The position numbers and the translations under genes were made by a program. Source: Candidatus Magnetomicrobium cryptolimnococcus (GTDB lineage: Bacteria > Nitrospirota > Thermodesulfovibrionia > Thermodesulfovibrionales > Magnetobacteriaceae). From it: a DNA stretch of 64,000 bases. Location: positions 1-64,000 of the forward strand of contig JAGYWI010000009.1 of the NCBI GenBank assembly GCA_018606805.1. The letters run 5' to 3'. The notes below the pieces were generated by a model. It was given only the letters and a program-made list of their open reading frames with translations, was not told where the DNA came from and did no database searches. Of the stretch, positions 15,732 through 25,004 are shown piece by piece; the first letter of the stretch is position 1, and each line of letters opens with the position of its first letter.

Positions 15732-17875
15732 ACTACGTTATAACACATGAGTTGCCCAAAAGACTAAGGCTAAGTCTTATAATGCCAAAGAGGATTATTT
15801 TAGATACCATTCAAATAGAAACTCCGCTTACCACTTTAAATGGAGTTAAGAAGGTATCGTTTAATCATAAAACACTGAACTTGTTAATACTATATAACGG
15901 AAGCCACTCAGTTAAAGCGACACTTTTAAAGGCAATCCATGATATTCCATTAACCATAGGTAGAAAACAGGCACAAAAACCAACCACTCTTAGTAAGAAA
16001 AGGGCTGCTGTCATTATTTCAGGCAGCCTCTTAGCCCTACGGCCGCTCATCCCCCTACAGGTGCGTCCTTTTATAACCTTTTATGGAGCCATTCCTATAT
16101 TCAAAAAGGCAATAAGGGAACTTTTTAATAAACGGTTAAACGTAGACGTCCTTGACTCCACAGCTATAGCCAGCGCTATGCTAACAAAAGAATATCTAAC
16201 GGCCAGCGTTATATCATTTTTGTTAAAGGTCAGTGAGTATTTCGAGGAATGGACAAGACACAGGGCAAGAACTAATCTTAGGGGGGTTTTTGATTTTCAT
16301 GGAAGACGCTCATGGGTACATAGAAATGGCATAGAGGAAGAAATTGACACAAAAGACATCAAAATAGGAGACATCGTTGTAGTAAGGGCAGGGGCTCATA
16401 TACCAATAGACGGCATTATAATAAAAGGCGAGGCTATGATTAATCAGGCATCTTTAACAGGCGAGCCACTGTCTGTTATAAAGCGCACAGGAGTCACGGT
16501 ATACGCCGGTACAGTAGTAGAGCAAGGCTGGATTTTGATAAAGACGACAAAGACAATAGACGAAACACGCATATCCAAGATGATTGCCCTAATAGAGGAT
16601 TCTGAACGGCTTAAGGCAGACGTCCAAAGCTATTCTGAGCGCCTTGCTGATAGAATTGTACCATATACTTTTTTCTTTAGCGGTATAGTATATCTTTTTA
16701 CAGGTAATAGCATTAAGGCTGCATCAGTACTAATTGTAGATTACTCATGTGCCATTAAACTGTCAACACCTCTAACGATAAGGTCTGCACTAACTGATGC
16801 CTTAAAACAGGGCGCTTTTATCAAAGGTGGAAAGTTTATAGAAAAGCTAGCAATAGCGAATACTTTTATATTCGATAAAACAGGGACACTCACTGAAGCA
16901 AGGCCTAAGGTTGTTGATGTAAGAGCATTTAATGGATACAGTAGAGACTATATATTAAGAAATGCCGCCTGCGTAGAAGAACACTTCCCGCACCCAGTAG
17001 CCAGCGCAGTTGTTAAAAAGGCACAAGAGGAAGGCTTAATTCATCATGAAAACCACTCAGAGGTGGAATATATCATAGCCCACGGTATAGCGTCCAAGAT
17101 AGACGGTAAGCGCATTCTTGTTGGCAGCCGACACTTTATACATGAGGATAATCAAATCAGTGTAGAAGGAGCTGAGCATATTATAAAGGACTCGGCACAA
17201 AGCGGCCACTCTATCTTATACATAACTATAGGGGATGAGTTGGCAGGCGTTATCACCGTTAATGACCCTGTAAGAGCCGAATCTTATAATTTCCTCCAAT
17301 ACCTAAAGGATGATAATACAGTAGAGCGGATAATCATGCTTACAGGCGACCATAGAGTATCTGCAAAATACGTAGCCCACAAACTCGGTATAAACGAATA
17401 CTACAGCCAAATGTCTCCAGAGGATAAGCTCGACATAATTCAAGGGCTTCAAAATCAAGGTCATACCGTTATAATGGTTGGTGATGGAATAAACGACTCC
17501 CCCGCCCTATCACTTGCGGATGTAGGTGTATCAATGAAACAAGGAGCAGATATAGCAAAGGAAACATGTAATGTTGTACTTTTAGATGGCAATCTGGAGA
17601 AAATTCTCATATCACGCACTATAGCTAGAAATGCCATGCTGCGCATTAAACAGCACTTTCGATATATTATTGGAACCAACACCTTTCTTATATGCTTTGG
17701 ATTAATAGGGGTGTTACCTCCTGTGTTTTCAGCTTTAATACATAATAGTACCACTGTAGCCGTGGCTGTTAATTCCTTACAACCATTAAAGATAAAAAAA
17801 AAGAGAAAAGACAAAAAAAATAGCGGGGATAAACCTTTTATACCCAAACAAATTAGGTTTACAAACCACTATTAA
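15728..17875 (+). CDS. fezB: P1B-6-type metal P-type ATPase, ferrosome-like FezB
   Basis: This 715-residue ATPase has an N-terminal HMA-like domain (about 1-75) with the Arg motif PKRLRLS (10-16) instead of CxxC. Membrane segments follow, then the actuator TGEP (244-247), the transport-site motif SCA (340-342) in place of CPC, the phosphorylation site DKTGTLT (D383) and hinge GDGIND (585-590). It ends with two membrane helices closing at HNSTTV...NSL. SCA plus an Arg-rich N-terminus fits the P1B-6 class, whose member FezB builds iron-storing ferrosomes. It overlaps the 63-residue gene by 4 nt. The last about 13 residues (after KPF) are encoded by a MITE that inserted at the 3' end. Confidence 0.8.
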   Translation: MNYVITHELPKRLRLSLIMPKRIILDTIQIETPLTTLNGVKKVSFNHKTLNLLILYNGSHSVKATLLKAIHDIPLTIGRKQAQKPTTLSKKRAAVIISGSLLALRPLIPLQVRPFITFYGAIPIFKKAIRELFNKRLNVDVLDSTAIASAMLTKEYLTASVISFLLKVSEYFEEWTRHRARTNLRGVFDFHGRRSWVHRNGIEEEIDTKDIKIGDIVVVRAGAHIPIDGIIIKGEAMINQASLTGEPLSVIKRTGVTVYAGTVVEQGWILIKTTKTIDETRISKMIALIEDSERLKADVQSYSERLADRIVPYTFFFSGIVYLFTGNSIKAASVLIVDYSCAIKLSTPLTIRSALTDALKQGAFIKGGKFIEKLAIANTFIFDKTGTLTEARPKVVDVRAFNGYSRDYILRNAACVEEHFPHPVASAVVKKAQEEGLIHHENHSEVEYIIAHGIASKIDGKRILVGSRHFIHEDNQISVEGAEHIIKDSAQSGHSILYITIGDELAGVITVNDPVRAESYNFLQYLKDDNTVERIIMLTGDHRVSAKYVAHKLGINEYYSQMSPEDKLDIIQGLQNQGHTVIMVGDGINDSPALSLADVGVSMKQGADIAKETCNVVLLDGNLEKILISRTIARNAMLRIKQHFRYIIGTNTFLICFGLIGVLPPVFSALIHNSTTVAVAVNSLQPLKIKKKRKDKKNSGDKPFIPKQIRFTNHY

Positions 17876-18070
17876 AAATAATCAGGAAACAAATACAAAG
17901 TGAGGGCGCTGCCCTAACACTCCCGCCGAAGGTGCGGCAGCACAACAGGGAGGTGTGCCTACACAACAGGGAGGTGTGCCTACACACCAGGGAGGTGTGC
18001 CTACACACCCCTTGAACCCCAAAAAACACTATTTTCGTGAGGTATAAAAAAACACCACTATTATTTTTCG
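17839..18070. mobile_element. MITE, TIR family TATACC...GGTTTGCAA (copy 2, right end lost)
   Basis: The left end TATACCCAAACAAATTAGGT lies inside the last codons of the fezB-like gene and supplies its stop. The interior has three tandem GGGAGGTGTGCCTACACA units. The right terminus is missing and the sequence merges near 18070 with a family C repeat. Confidence 0.75.
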
Positions 18071-18076
18071 AAAATT

Positions 18077-18198
18077 AAGGGCTTGCCCTTAGGTTCACCC
18101 CTACAAAAATACGGGTATTGTAGGGGCAGACCTTTCGAGTGTCTGCCTTATTTTATTATCTACACTTTGTGTACTTATCAAATCGAAATGCGCTATAA
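18077..18198 (+). repeat. Dispersed repeat family C
   Basis: Shares the CCCCTACAAAAATACG, TAGGGGCAGACC and TTATCAAATCGAAATGCGCTATAA modules with 10499-10612 and 42119-42211. With the MITE and the transposase scrap it fills most of the 713-bp gap before the pyrimidine operon. Confidence 0.7.
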
Positions 18199-18225
18199 AT
18201 TTGTGAAACTTTATTTGAGCAATAT

Positions 18226-18338
18226 TTATGCCAAACGGTATTGGTTATTTCCTTCTCTATAATCAGGAAAATCTTTTATTGCTTCTTTTAACTTTTCTAC
18301 TAACCAATCAAAGCTTATATTTACCCCATCTGACTCAC
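18226..18338 (-). pseudogene. Transposase N-terminus remnant
   Basis: On the minus strand the peptide NISFDWLVEKLKEAIKDFPD, then YREGNNQYRLA, resembles the start of a widespread transposase family (a Phe-Asp-rich N-terminus, a Pro-Asp-x-R element and an RLAD-type start of the next helix). One missing G after a GTG start at 18338 breaks the frame, and the rest of the gene is gone. Assignment rests on pattern alone. Confidence 0.35.
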
Positions 18339-18424
18339 CTCTTTTAAACTATTCGTTTTATTTTAACATAAGTCTCTCCTCTTATTTTATTCAAAATGAG
18401 AATCGCTGGGCATTGCGTTTATAC

Positions 18425-18454
18425 TTGACAGAAATATGCTACTTATGCTTTAAT
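18425..18454 (+). promoter_or_regulatory. Promoter of the pyrimidine operon
   Basis: TTGACA (18425-18430), an 18-bp spacer and TTTAAT (18449-18454) form a good sigma-70 promoter. Transcription would start near 18461, giving a leader of about 128 nt before the first structural gene. Confidence 0.6.
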
Positions 18455-18491
18455 GAATAGCTTCTATGTTGTTTGCACTAAGGAGACTTGA

Positions 18492-18515
18492 GTGATAAAT
18501 TATTATAAAATATGA
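18492..18515 (+). CDS. Seven-codon leader peptide
   Basis: GTG ATA AAT TAT TAT AAA ATA TGA is preceded by AAGGAG at proper spacing. It reads MINYYKI and its stop touches the base of the terminator hairpin. A ribosome finishing this peptide would hinder the hairpin, the layout of a pyrBI-like or amino-acid-type attenuator. It is too short to prove by coding statistics. Confidence 0.4.
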   Translation: MINYYKI

Positions 18516-18548
18516 CCTTCCACAAATTAAGGTGGAAGGTTTTTTTTT
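18515..18548 (+). terminator. Intrinsic terminator/attenuator in the pyrimidine leader
   Basis: Stem ACCTTCCAC / GTGGAAGGT (9 bp, 8-nt loop), followed at once by nine T. It lies after the promoter and 40 nt before the first structural ATG with no gene ending before it, so it should act as an attenuator. Confidence 0.75.
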
Positions 18549-18588
18549 GAAGTATTATAACAATAAATTAATAGAAGGAGTTTTGAAT

Positions 18589-20022
18589 ATGGAAAAATTA
18601 GATACAACTATTGAGATGCTTTCGTTTAATCTAAAACTCCTCGCTAACAAGAGTAAAAAAAATATTCTCATTAGTGCTGGCAAGGTTTCTGATAAGCAAA
18701 AGATGCTACCAGCGGTACAAAAACTCTTAAACCTCAATATTGTTATTTATGCAACTAAGGGCACAAGCCTCTTTTTTAACGAAAACGGTATACCTAACAT
18801 AGAGATTTTCAAAATAGCTGAAACGAAAGAACCTAACATTATGTCTTTTTTGAAAAATGACAGATTCGATATAGTTGTCAACATACTTACTGGTAATAAT
18901 GATTATGATGAGGCATCCGATAGTAACCTAATAAGGAAGCTTTCCATTGAAAATGGCATACCGCTCATTACGGATGTGGACGTTGCTATAATGACAATAG
19001 AGCAGATGGTTGAACGACGGCAGCGGTCTATTTCCCGGTACAAGATTGTAGATGGCAGTGAGCCTTGGAATTTGAAGCTGGAGTTTTTTCAACTGATAGA
19101 CAAACTTGGTGGCTTTGCTTGTTATCATGCCCATTTCGATAAGGCATACTTGATAAATATGGAAAATCTGAAACTTGGGCACGTTGATATGAAAAAGAAG
19201 TGGGAGCTTTACAGGTATTTAAAAGAAAATTATACGCCTGAGGACCTTGTGCAGAGAATATCGAGGGCTCTTAATAAAATGATAGAGCAAGGGGTTACTT
19301 ACTGCCGTACCTTTGTTGATGCCGATAAGACCGTTAAGCTGCTTCCTTTGCAAGCTGCCTTGACTGTTAAGGAGGCGTATAAGGGGAAGATTTATTTTGA
19401 AATAGGCGTGCAACCGCTTGAAGGGGTTTTAAATAGTGAGGGACGTAAGCACTTTTTCGATGCCTGTGTTAAGGCGGATGTCATTGGCGGGCTGCCTTCT
19501 CGGGATAGACCGCGTATGGAAAACCACTTGGATATTATAATGCGTATGGCAAAGGATTTGAATAAGCGCCTTGATGTTCATGTTGACCAAGAAAATAATC
19601 CCTATGAGGACGAGACAGAGCTTTTAGCCAAAAAGACTATTCAGTACGGCCTTGAGGGGCGCGTTAGTGCTGTGCATGCCATTTCTGTTGCTGCTAAACC
19701 GGAGATGGAGATGAACAGGATTATTGGGCTTATTAAAGATGCTGGGCTTAACATTATTGTGTGTCCGTCGGCAGCACTTAGTATGAAGCCGCTTTCAAAC
19801 ATAAACGCCCCCATACATAATTCCATAGCACCTGTTGTTCGGTTTATTGAGGCAGGGATACCAGTATATATTGGTACTGATAACATTAATGACCTATTTA
19901 TGCCCGTTTCGGATGGCGATATGTGGTTTGAGTGCAGACTTTTAATGGAGGCTTGCAGGTACTATGATGTAGAAAAAATAGCTCAGATTGCTACTGATAA
20001 ACGGGGTTTTACAGCAATATAG
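18589..20022 (+). CDS. MGS-like regulatory domain fused to a cytosine-deaminase-like amidohydrolase
   Basis: This is a 477-residue protein. Residues about 18-140 resemble the methylglyoxal-synthase-like (MGS) fold that forms the allosteric C-terminus of CarB (KNILISAGK, YATKGTSLFF, INGIPLITDV-like strands). Residues about 165-477 are an amidohydrolase barrel of cytosine-deaminase (CodA) type with HAH (H180, H182), H331, H363 and D431. The position of CodA's catalytic Glu is Gln (Q334, in HVDQEN), so activity may differ. I chose ATG 18589 (GAAGGAG site); a GTG at 18532 falls in the terminator. It lies 52 bp before carA, after an attenuator. I infer a pyrimidine role, perhaps nucleotide-regulated salvage. 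I know no published example of this fusion. Confidence 0.7.
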   Translation: MEKLDTTIEMLSFNLKLLANKSKKNILISAGKVSDKQKMLPAVQKLLNLNIVIYATKGTSLFFNENGIPNIEIFKIAETKEPNIMSFLKNDRFDIVVNILTGNNDYDEASDSNLIRKLSIENGIPLITDVDVAIMTIEQMVERRQRSISRYKIVDGSEPWNLKLEFFQLIDKLGGFACYHAHFDKAYLINMENLKLGHVDMKKKWELYRYLKENYTPEDLVQRISRALNKMIEQGVTYCRTFVDADKTVKLLPLQAALTVKEAYKGKIYFEIGVQPLEGVLNSEGRKHFFDACVKADVIGGLPSRDRPRMENHLDIIMRMAKDLNKRLDVHVDQENNPYEDETELLAKKTIQYGLEGRVSAVHAISVAAKPEMEMNRIIGLIKDAGLNIIVCPSAALSMKPLSNINAPIHNSIAPVVRFIEAGIPVYIGTDNINDLFMPVSDGDMWFECRLLMEACRYYDVEKIAQIATDKRGFTAI

Positions 20023-20074
20023 CTCCATCGCATGGAGTTAATTGATTATATCAAAAAAAAAACAGCAGGGATAG

Positions 20075-21223
20075 ATGAAAAAGGCCTTTCTTATATTAAA
20101 AGACGGTACTGTTTTTGAAGGAAAACCTTTTGGTGCTACAGGCATATGTCTTGGTGAGGTGGTTTTTAATACTTCCATGTCCGGCTACCAAGAGATACTG
20201 ACAGACCCTTCATACAAAGGCCAGATTGTTACTATGACGTACACTCAAATCGGTAACTATGGCATCAATAGTCAAGATATAGAGTCTAACGGTAGCCTAA
20301 AGGCGGAGGTGCGCCTCCGCACCGTTGAAGGTTTTGTTATTAAAGAAGGTTTTACTTTTTACAGTAATTGGCGCGCTGAGGACAGTTTGCATCACTACCT
20401 ACAAAAAAACAATATAGTAGCTATTCAGTCCATAGACACAAGGGCGCTTACGCGCCACCTACGCGATCATGGCGCTCAGATGGGTATAATCTCTTCAACT
20501 GTATCAGATGTCGGCAAACTATACAATATGCTCCAGTCGTACCCGTCTATTGATGGCAGGGATATGGTGCAAGACGTAACCGTTAGAAGCGCATATAAAT
20601 GGCAGGAAAATGGGCTTTGGGGTATCAACCGTATGGAGAGTCAGCCGCAAGCCAAGCGGTATACAATCGTTGCTTATGACTTTGGCATAAAGAAAAACAT
20701 ACTACGCCACTTAAGCAACACAGGTTTTGACATACAGGTAGTGCCGGCATGGACACACTTTGAAGAGGTGCTTGATATGAAACCAGCTGGGGTTTTTCTT
20801 AGTAACGGGCCTGGAGACCCTGCCGCCGTAACCTATGGAGTAGCAAATGCCAAAGGCTTGCTTGGCAAAGTACCGATTTTTGGCATCTGTCTAGGCCACC
20901 AGTTGCTCGGTCTTGCCCTTGGTGGCAACACCTATAAGCTTAAGTTTGGCCATCACGGTGGTAACCACCCGGTTATAGACCTAACTACCGGTAAGGTCGA
21001 AATCACTGCTCAAAACCATAACTACTGCGTTGATGTCAAGGGGCTAAAGGACAAGGTGGTGTTAACCCATACAAACCTATACGACGGTACGGAAGAGGGC
21101 ATGAGACATACGGAGTTCCCAATGTTTTCCGTGCAGTATCATCCGGAGGCTGCACCCGGACCTAATGACTCAACTTATCTTTTTAGCCGCTTTCGACAAT
21201 TAATCGAAAAGGGACTTTTCTAG
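20075..21223 (+). CDS. carA: Carbamoyl-phosphate synthase small subunit
   Basis: This 382-residue glutaminase subunit feeds ammonia to CarB for arginine and pyrimidine synthesis. The N-terminal CPSase_sm_chain domain starts MKKAFLILKDGTVFEG. The class I amidotransferase contains the nucleophile in GICLGHQLLG (C272) and the HPE triad end QYHPEAAPGP. Between ESNG and VEGFV there are about nine extra residues (KAEVRLRT) compared with usual CarA. These are encoded by a palindromic repeat inserted in frame. It is followed by carB after 41 bp. Confidence 0.97.
   Translation: MKKAFLILKDGTVFEGKPFGATGICLGEVVFNTSMSGYQEILTDPSYKGQIVTMTYTQIGNYGINSQDIESNGSLKAEVRLRTVEGFVIKEGFTFYSNWRAEDSLHHYLQKNNIVAIQSIDTRALTRHLRDHGAQMGIISSTVSDVGKLYNMLQSYPSIDGRDMVQDVTVRSAYKWQENGLWGINRMESQPQAKRYTIVAYDFGIKKNILRHLSNTGFDIQVVPAWTHFEEVLDMKPAGVFLSNGPGDPAAVTYGVANAKGLLGKVPIFGICLGHQLLGLALGGNTYKLKFGHHGGNHPVIDLTTGKVEITAQNHNYCVDVKGLKDKVVLTHTNLYDGTEEGMRHTEFPMFSVQYHPEAAPGPNDSTYLFSRFRQLIEKGLF
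20303..20323 (+). repeat. Palindromic repeat inserted in frame within carA
   Basis: GCGGAGG-TGCG-CCTCCGC (perfect 7-bp stem) followed by ACC is the same GGAGGTGCGCCTCCGCACC core as in the intergenic family B repeats (for example near 34489 and 47040). It lies where CarA proteins normally have only a short loop. Confidence 0.65.
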
Positions 21224-21264
21224 TATTTTACTACTATCACAATACTTACTAATGAAGAAGGACT

Positions 21265-24200
21265 ATGCCAAAAAGGACAGACGTACATAAAATACTAATA
21301 ATAGGCTCAGGGCCTATTATCATAGGACAGGCTTGTGAATTTGACTACTCAGGCACTCAGGCTTGTAAGGCCTTGCGGGAGGAAGGCTTTGAGGTAGTAC
21401 TTGTCAACTCCAACCCGGCCACCATTATGACTGACCCGGAAACCGCTAACTCCACATACATAGAGCCACTTACCGTTGACATACTTGAGATGATAATACA
21501 AAAGGAAAGACCGGATGCCCTTATGCCAACTATGGGCGGCCAGACTGCCTTAAACTTAACTGTTGAACTTGCTAACGAAGGCGTTCTTGACCTATACGGC
21601 GTTAAACTACTTGGCGCTAACCTTGAAGCTATTCAAAAAGCCGAAGATAGAAAGCTATTCAAAGCAGCTATGGAGCATATCGGCCTACAAGTGCCCCTTA
21701 GCGCTGCCGTGTACACCTACGACGAGGGGGCTCACGCAATAAACACCATAGGCTTTCCATGTATACTGCGCCCAGCCTTTACACTTGGCGGCACTGGCGG
21801 CGGGGTTGCTTATAACATGGAAGAGTTTGAACTAATGCTTAAAAAAGGCCTCGACCTTAGCCCCGCACGTCAAGTACTTATCGAACAGTCCATCATAGGA
21901 TGGAAGGAATACGAACTTGAAGTCATGAGAGATAATGCGGATAATGTGGTTATCATATGCTCCATTGAAAACTTTGACCCAATGGGCATACATACCGGCG
22001 ACTCCATAACGGTAGCGCCAGCTCAAACACTTACTGATAAAGAATACCAGATTATGCGCGATGCCTCTATTGCTATCATACGGGAAATCGGCGTAGACAC
22101 TGGCGGCAGCAACATCCAGTTTGCCATAAACCCCAAAGACGGCAACATGATGGTTATTGAGATGAATCCGCGTGTGTCGCGTAGCTCTGCTCTTGCCAGT
22201 AAGGCAACTGGCTTTCCTATTGCTAAAATAGCCGCAAAACTTGCCGTTGGCCTACGCCTTAACGAAATCTCTAACGATATTACTAAGGAAACACCAGCAT
22301 CTTTCGAACCAACCATAGACTACGTTGTAACAAAGATACCACGCTTTACCTTTGAAAAATTCCCAGATGCCAACACCACCCTAACCACTCAGATGAAATC
22401 CGTTGGCGAGGTCATGGCAATAGGGCGCACTTTTAAAGAATCGCTCCAAAAAGCCCTCCGCAGCCTTGAGCTTGACCTGTACGGTTTTGACGAGATTAAA
22501 AACCCACCACAAACCCACGATGCCCTCAAATACGTCTTAAAATCCGCAAAGGCTGACAGGATTTTATACGTAGCCCATGCCCTTAGAAACGCTATGAGCG
22601 TTGAGGAAATCTACTCACTTACAGGGATAGACCCATGGTTTTTACATAATATAAAAGAAATCCTTGATATGGAAAAAACCCTCGCTACCGAAACCATTGC
22701 AACAGCCACAATTAGACAAGCTAAAGAAATGGGCTTTTCAGATAGAACACTAGCCTCACTCTTCCAGACTACCGAAAAGGCCGTCAGAACCAGACGCCAC
22801 GAACTTGGCATAACGCCGGTTTATAAAATGGTGGATACCTGCGCTGCCGAATTTGAAGCAAAAACCCCATACCTGTACTCAACCTACGAAACACCGTTTT
22901 ATAGCATAAAGGTTGGCTCAAATAACGTCATAGAGGCAACAAGTCCAAAAGCACAGTGCGAAGCCCCACCAACCGAGCGCAAAAAGATTGTCATACTTGG
23001 CTCCGGCCCTAATAGAATAGGACAAGGCATTGAGTTTGATTACTGCTGCGTGCACGCCGTATACGCCCTAAAAGAGCTTGGCTATGAGACCATCATGGTT
23101 AATTGCAACCCTGAAACCGTTAGCACAGACTACGATACCTCAGATAGGCTATACTTTGAACCCCTAACTATCGAAGACGTCCTTGCTATTATTGAAAGAG
23201 AACACCCAGAAGGCGTCATAGTCCAGTTTGGAGGCCAAACACCACTGAAGCTGGCCGTCCCGCTTGAAACTGAAGGCGTTACAATCCTCGGTACCTCCCC
23301 CGATGCCATAGACCGCGCAGAAGACAGAAAACGCTTTAATGAGCTTATACACAAACTGCAACTAAAACAACCAGAAAGCGGCACTGCCATGTCAACCCCT
23401 GAAGCTATAAGCTGTGCTCAAAGAATAGGCTACCCCGTCATGGTGCGCCCATCCTACGTGCTTGGCGGTAGAGCCATGGAAATCGTCTACGACGAACAAT
23501 CCATGGTATCATACATGGAACGCGCCGTAAGCGTTTCACCAAAACACCCTGTGTTGATAGATAAATTCCTTGAAGACGCCATAGAGGTAGACCTCGATGC
23601 CGTATCAGACGGCGTTGATGTTATCGTTGGTGGCGTTATGCAACATATAGAAGAAGCTGGTATACACTCCGGCGACTCAGCATGTTCTTTGCCCTCCTAC
23701 TCACTGCCTGAAACTCTCATCCAAAACATAAAAGACCAAGCCATACTCATAGCAACAGAGCTTGGCGTCATAGGCTTAATGAACATACAGTTTGCCGTTA
23801 AAGCAGATGACATTTATATTTTAGAAGTAAACCCAAGGGCTTCTAGAACAATTCCATACGTCAGTAAAGCAATAGGCATACCACTTGCGAAGGTGGCCGC
23901 TAAGGTCATGACTGGTGTTAAACTCAAAGCACTGTCAATACCGGAAAGCTTTACTATCAAACACGTGGCTGTCAAAGAATCAGTGTTTCCATTTGACAGA
24001 TTCTTTGGCGTAGATACCCTGCTTGGCCCCGAAATGAAATCCACAGGCGAGGTCATGGGTATTGATGAGAATTTCGGCCTTGCATTTGCAAAGGCTCAAA
24101 TAGCCAGCAATAACGCTATCCCCCTTGACGGTAAAATCTTCCTAAGCGTAAGAGATAAGGATAAACCAGCACTCATTGAAATCGTTTCTATACTCGCTAC

Positions 24201-24531
24201 CCACGGCTTTACACTGTCAGCTACAAGCGGTACTGCCAAATACCTCAAAGAGGCCGGCTTCATTGTCGAAACAATCAATAAGGTGGACGAGGGCAGGCCA
24301 CACATAGTTGACTTAATAAAAAATAAAGAAATATGCTATATAATAAATACTGTGGCCGACGCTAAAGCCAAAAAAGACTCCCTGTCTATACGTACAACCG
24401 CCTTACAATATAAAGTGCCATACTCTACAACAATAGCAGGCGCTAAGGCAGTAGCACTGGCTATCGAAAACCTCCGCTCTAAAAAGTTAGAAATTAAATC
24501 CATTCAAGAATACCATCAAAAAGAAAAATAA
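21265..24531 (+). CDS. carB: Carbamoyl-phosphate synthase large subunit
   Basis: This is a 1088-residue synthetase of full length. Two CPSase repeats, each with a nucleotide-binding start ([19 protein letters not shown], about 10; [17 protein letters not shown], about 575) and ATP-grasp fold, flank an oligomerisation region. A complete MGS-type allosteric domain occupies about 955-1070 ([19 protein letters not shown]). The carbamoyl-phosphate pathway therefore has its own regulator domain, besides that fused to the amidohydrolase upstream. It is last gene of the operon, with an array of hairpins after the stop. Confidence 0.97.
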   Translation: MPKRTDVHKILIIGSGPIIIGQACEFDYSGTQACKALREEGFEVVLVNSNPATIMTDPETANSTYIEPLTVDILEMIIQKERPDALMPTMGGQTALNLTVELANEGVLDLYGVKLLGANLEAIQKAEDRKLFKAAMEHIGLQVPLSAAVYTYDEGAHAINTIGFPCILRPAFTLGGTGGGVAYNMEEFELMLKKGLDLSPARQVLIEQSIIGWKEYELEVMRDNADNVVIICSIENFDPMGIHTGDSITVAPAQTLTDKEYQIMRDASIAIIREIGVDTGGSNIQFAINPKDGNMMVIEMNPRVSRSSALASKATGFPIAKIAAKLAVGLRLNEISNDITKETPASFEPTIDYVVTKIPRFTFEKFPDANTTLTTQMKSVGEVMAIGRTFKESLQKALRSLELDLYGFDEIKNPPQTHDALKYVLKSAKADRILYVAHALRNAMSVEEIYSLTGIDPWFLHNIKEILDMEKTLATETIATATIRQAKEMGFSDRTLASLFQTTEKAVRTRRHELGITPVYKMVDTCAAEFEAKTPYLYSTYETPFYSIKVGSNNVIEATSPKAQCEAPPTERKKIVILGSGPNRIGQGIEFDYCCVHAVYALKELGYETIMVNCNPETVSTDYDTSDRLYFEPLTIEDVLAIIEREHPEGVIVQFGGQTPLKLAVPLETEGVTILGTSPDAIDRAEDRKRFNELIHKLQLKQPESGTAMSTPEAISCAQRIGYPVMVRPSYVLGGRAMEIVYDEQSMVSYMERAVSVSPKHPVLIDKFLEDAIEVDLDAVSDGVDVIVGGVMQHIEEAGIHSGDSACSLPSYSLPETLIQNIKDQAILIATELGVIGLMNIQFAVKADDIYILEVNPRASRTIPYVSKAIGIPLAKVAAKVMTGVKLKALSIPESFTIKHVAVKESVFPFDRFFGVDTLLGPEMKSTGEVMGIDENFGLAFAKAQIASNNAIPLDGKIFLSVRDKDKPALIEIVSILATHGFTLSATSGTAKYLKEAGFIVETINKVDEGRPHIVDLIKNKEICYIINTVADAKAKKDSLSIRTTALQYKVPYSTTIAGAKAVALAIENLRSKKLEIKSIQEYHQKEK

Positions 24532-24687
24532 AAATAAAAATAAAAAGATAGAAGATAGAAGAAAAAGGGGGAAGGACTCTGTCCTTCCCCCTTTTAAACC
24601 CCCTACCTGCAAGGGGTCGAATGACCCCTTGACCCCTTAAGTGCTTAGTGGGTTGGGTATCTTAATCACTGTACTTACATAACAACT

Positions 24688-24773
24688 AAAGCGTTTATTG
24701 GGGAAAGCGTACGGCCTAAAGAAAGCCAAAAAGACGGCTTTCTTTAGGCCGTGCCATTTCCCCATAGACGCTT
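24688..24773. repeat. Long hairpin with perfect 16-bp inner stem
   Basis: The inner arms CGGCCTAAAGAAAGCC (24712-24727) and its exact complement (24736-24751) enclose an 8-nt loop. Outer arms AAAGCGT/ACGCTTT and TGGGGA/TCCCCA extend the structure. Confidence 0.85.
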
Positions 24774-24939
24774 TGGTGTAATCAGGGGGAGAAAAAAACA
24801 CTCCCCCTGAGAAAAGACCCCCTCTGACTCTTTTTTTTGCTGGTGCGTAAACGCACCAGGGGTGCTACCACTGTAGAGTCTCTGCGTGGCTCCAAAGTAT
24901 CAAGGGGGATTTAAAGGGGGAACTCCCCCTTTTAGCACC

Positions 24940-25004
24940 AAATCGGCGAATGGAAAGACAACCCCCGTTCTTTTTGGGGGGGTTGTCTTTCCATTCGCCG
25001 ATTT
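24940..25004. repeat. Perfect 27-bp inverted repeat
   Basis: Left arm 24940-24966 begins AAATCGGCGAATGG and ends CCCCC. The right arm 24978-25004 is its exact complement, with an 11-nt loop. No T tract follows, so it is unlike an ordinary terminator. Confidence 0.9.

Noticed and set aside
11019-18000. Magnetosome gene cluster
   Set aside because: No mam or mad genes (mamK, mamA, mamQ and so on) were recognised; the iron genes fit uptake and ferrosome-type storage better.
18532-18588. GTG start for the MGS-amidohydrolase at 18532
   Set aside because: It lies inside the terminator stem and its T tract is read as Phe codons; ATG 18589 has a good ribosome site.
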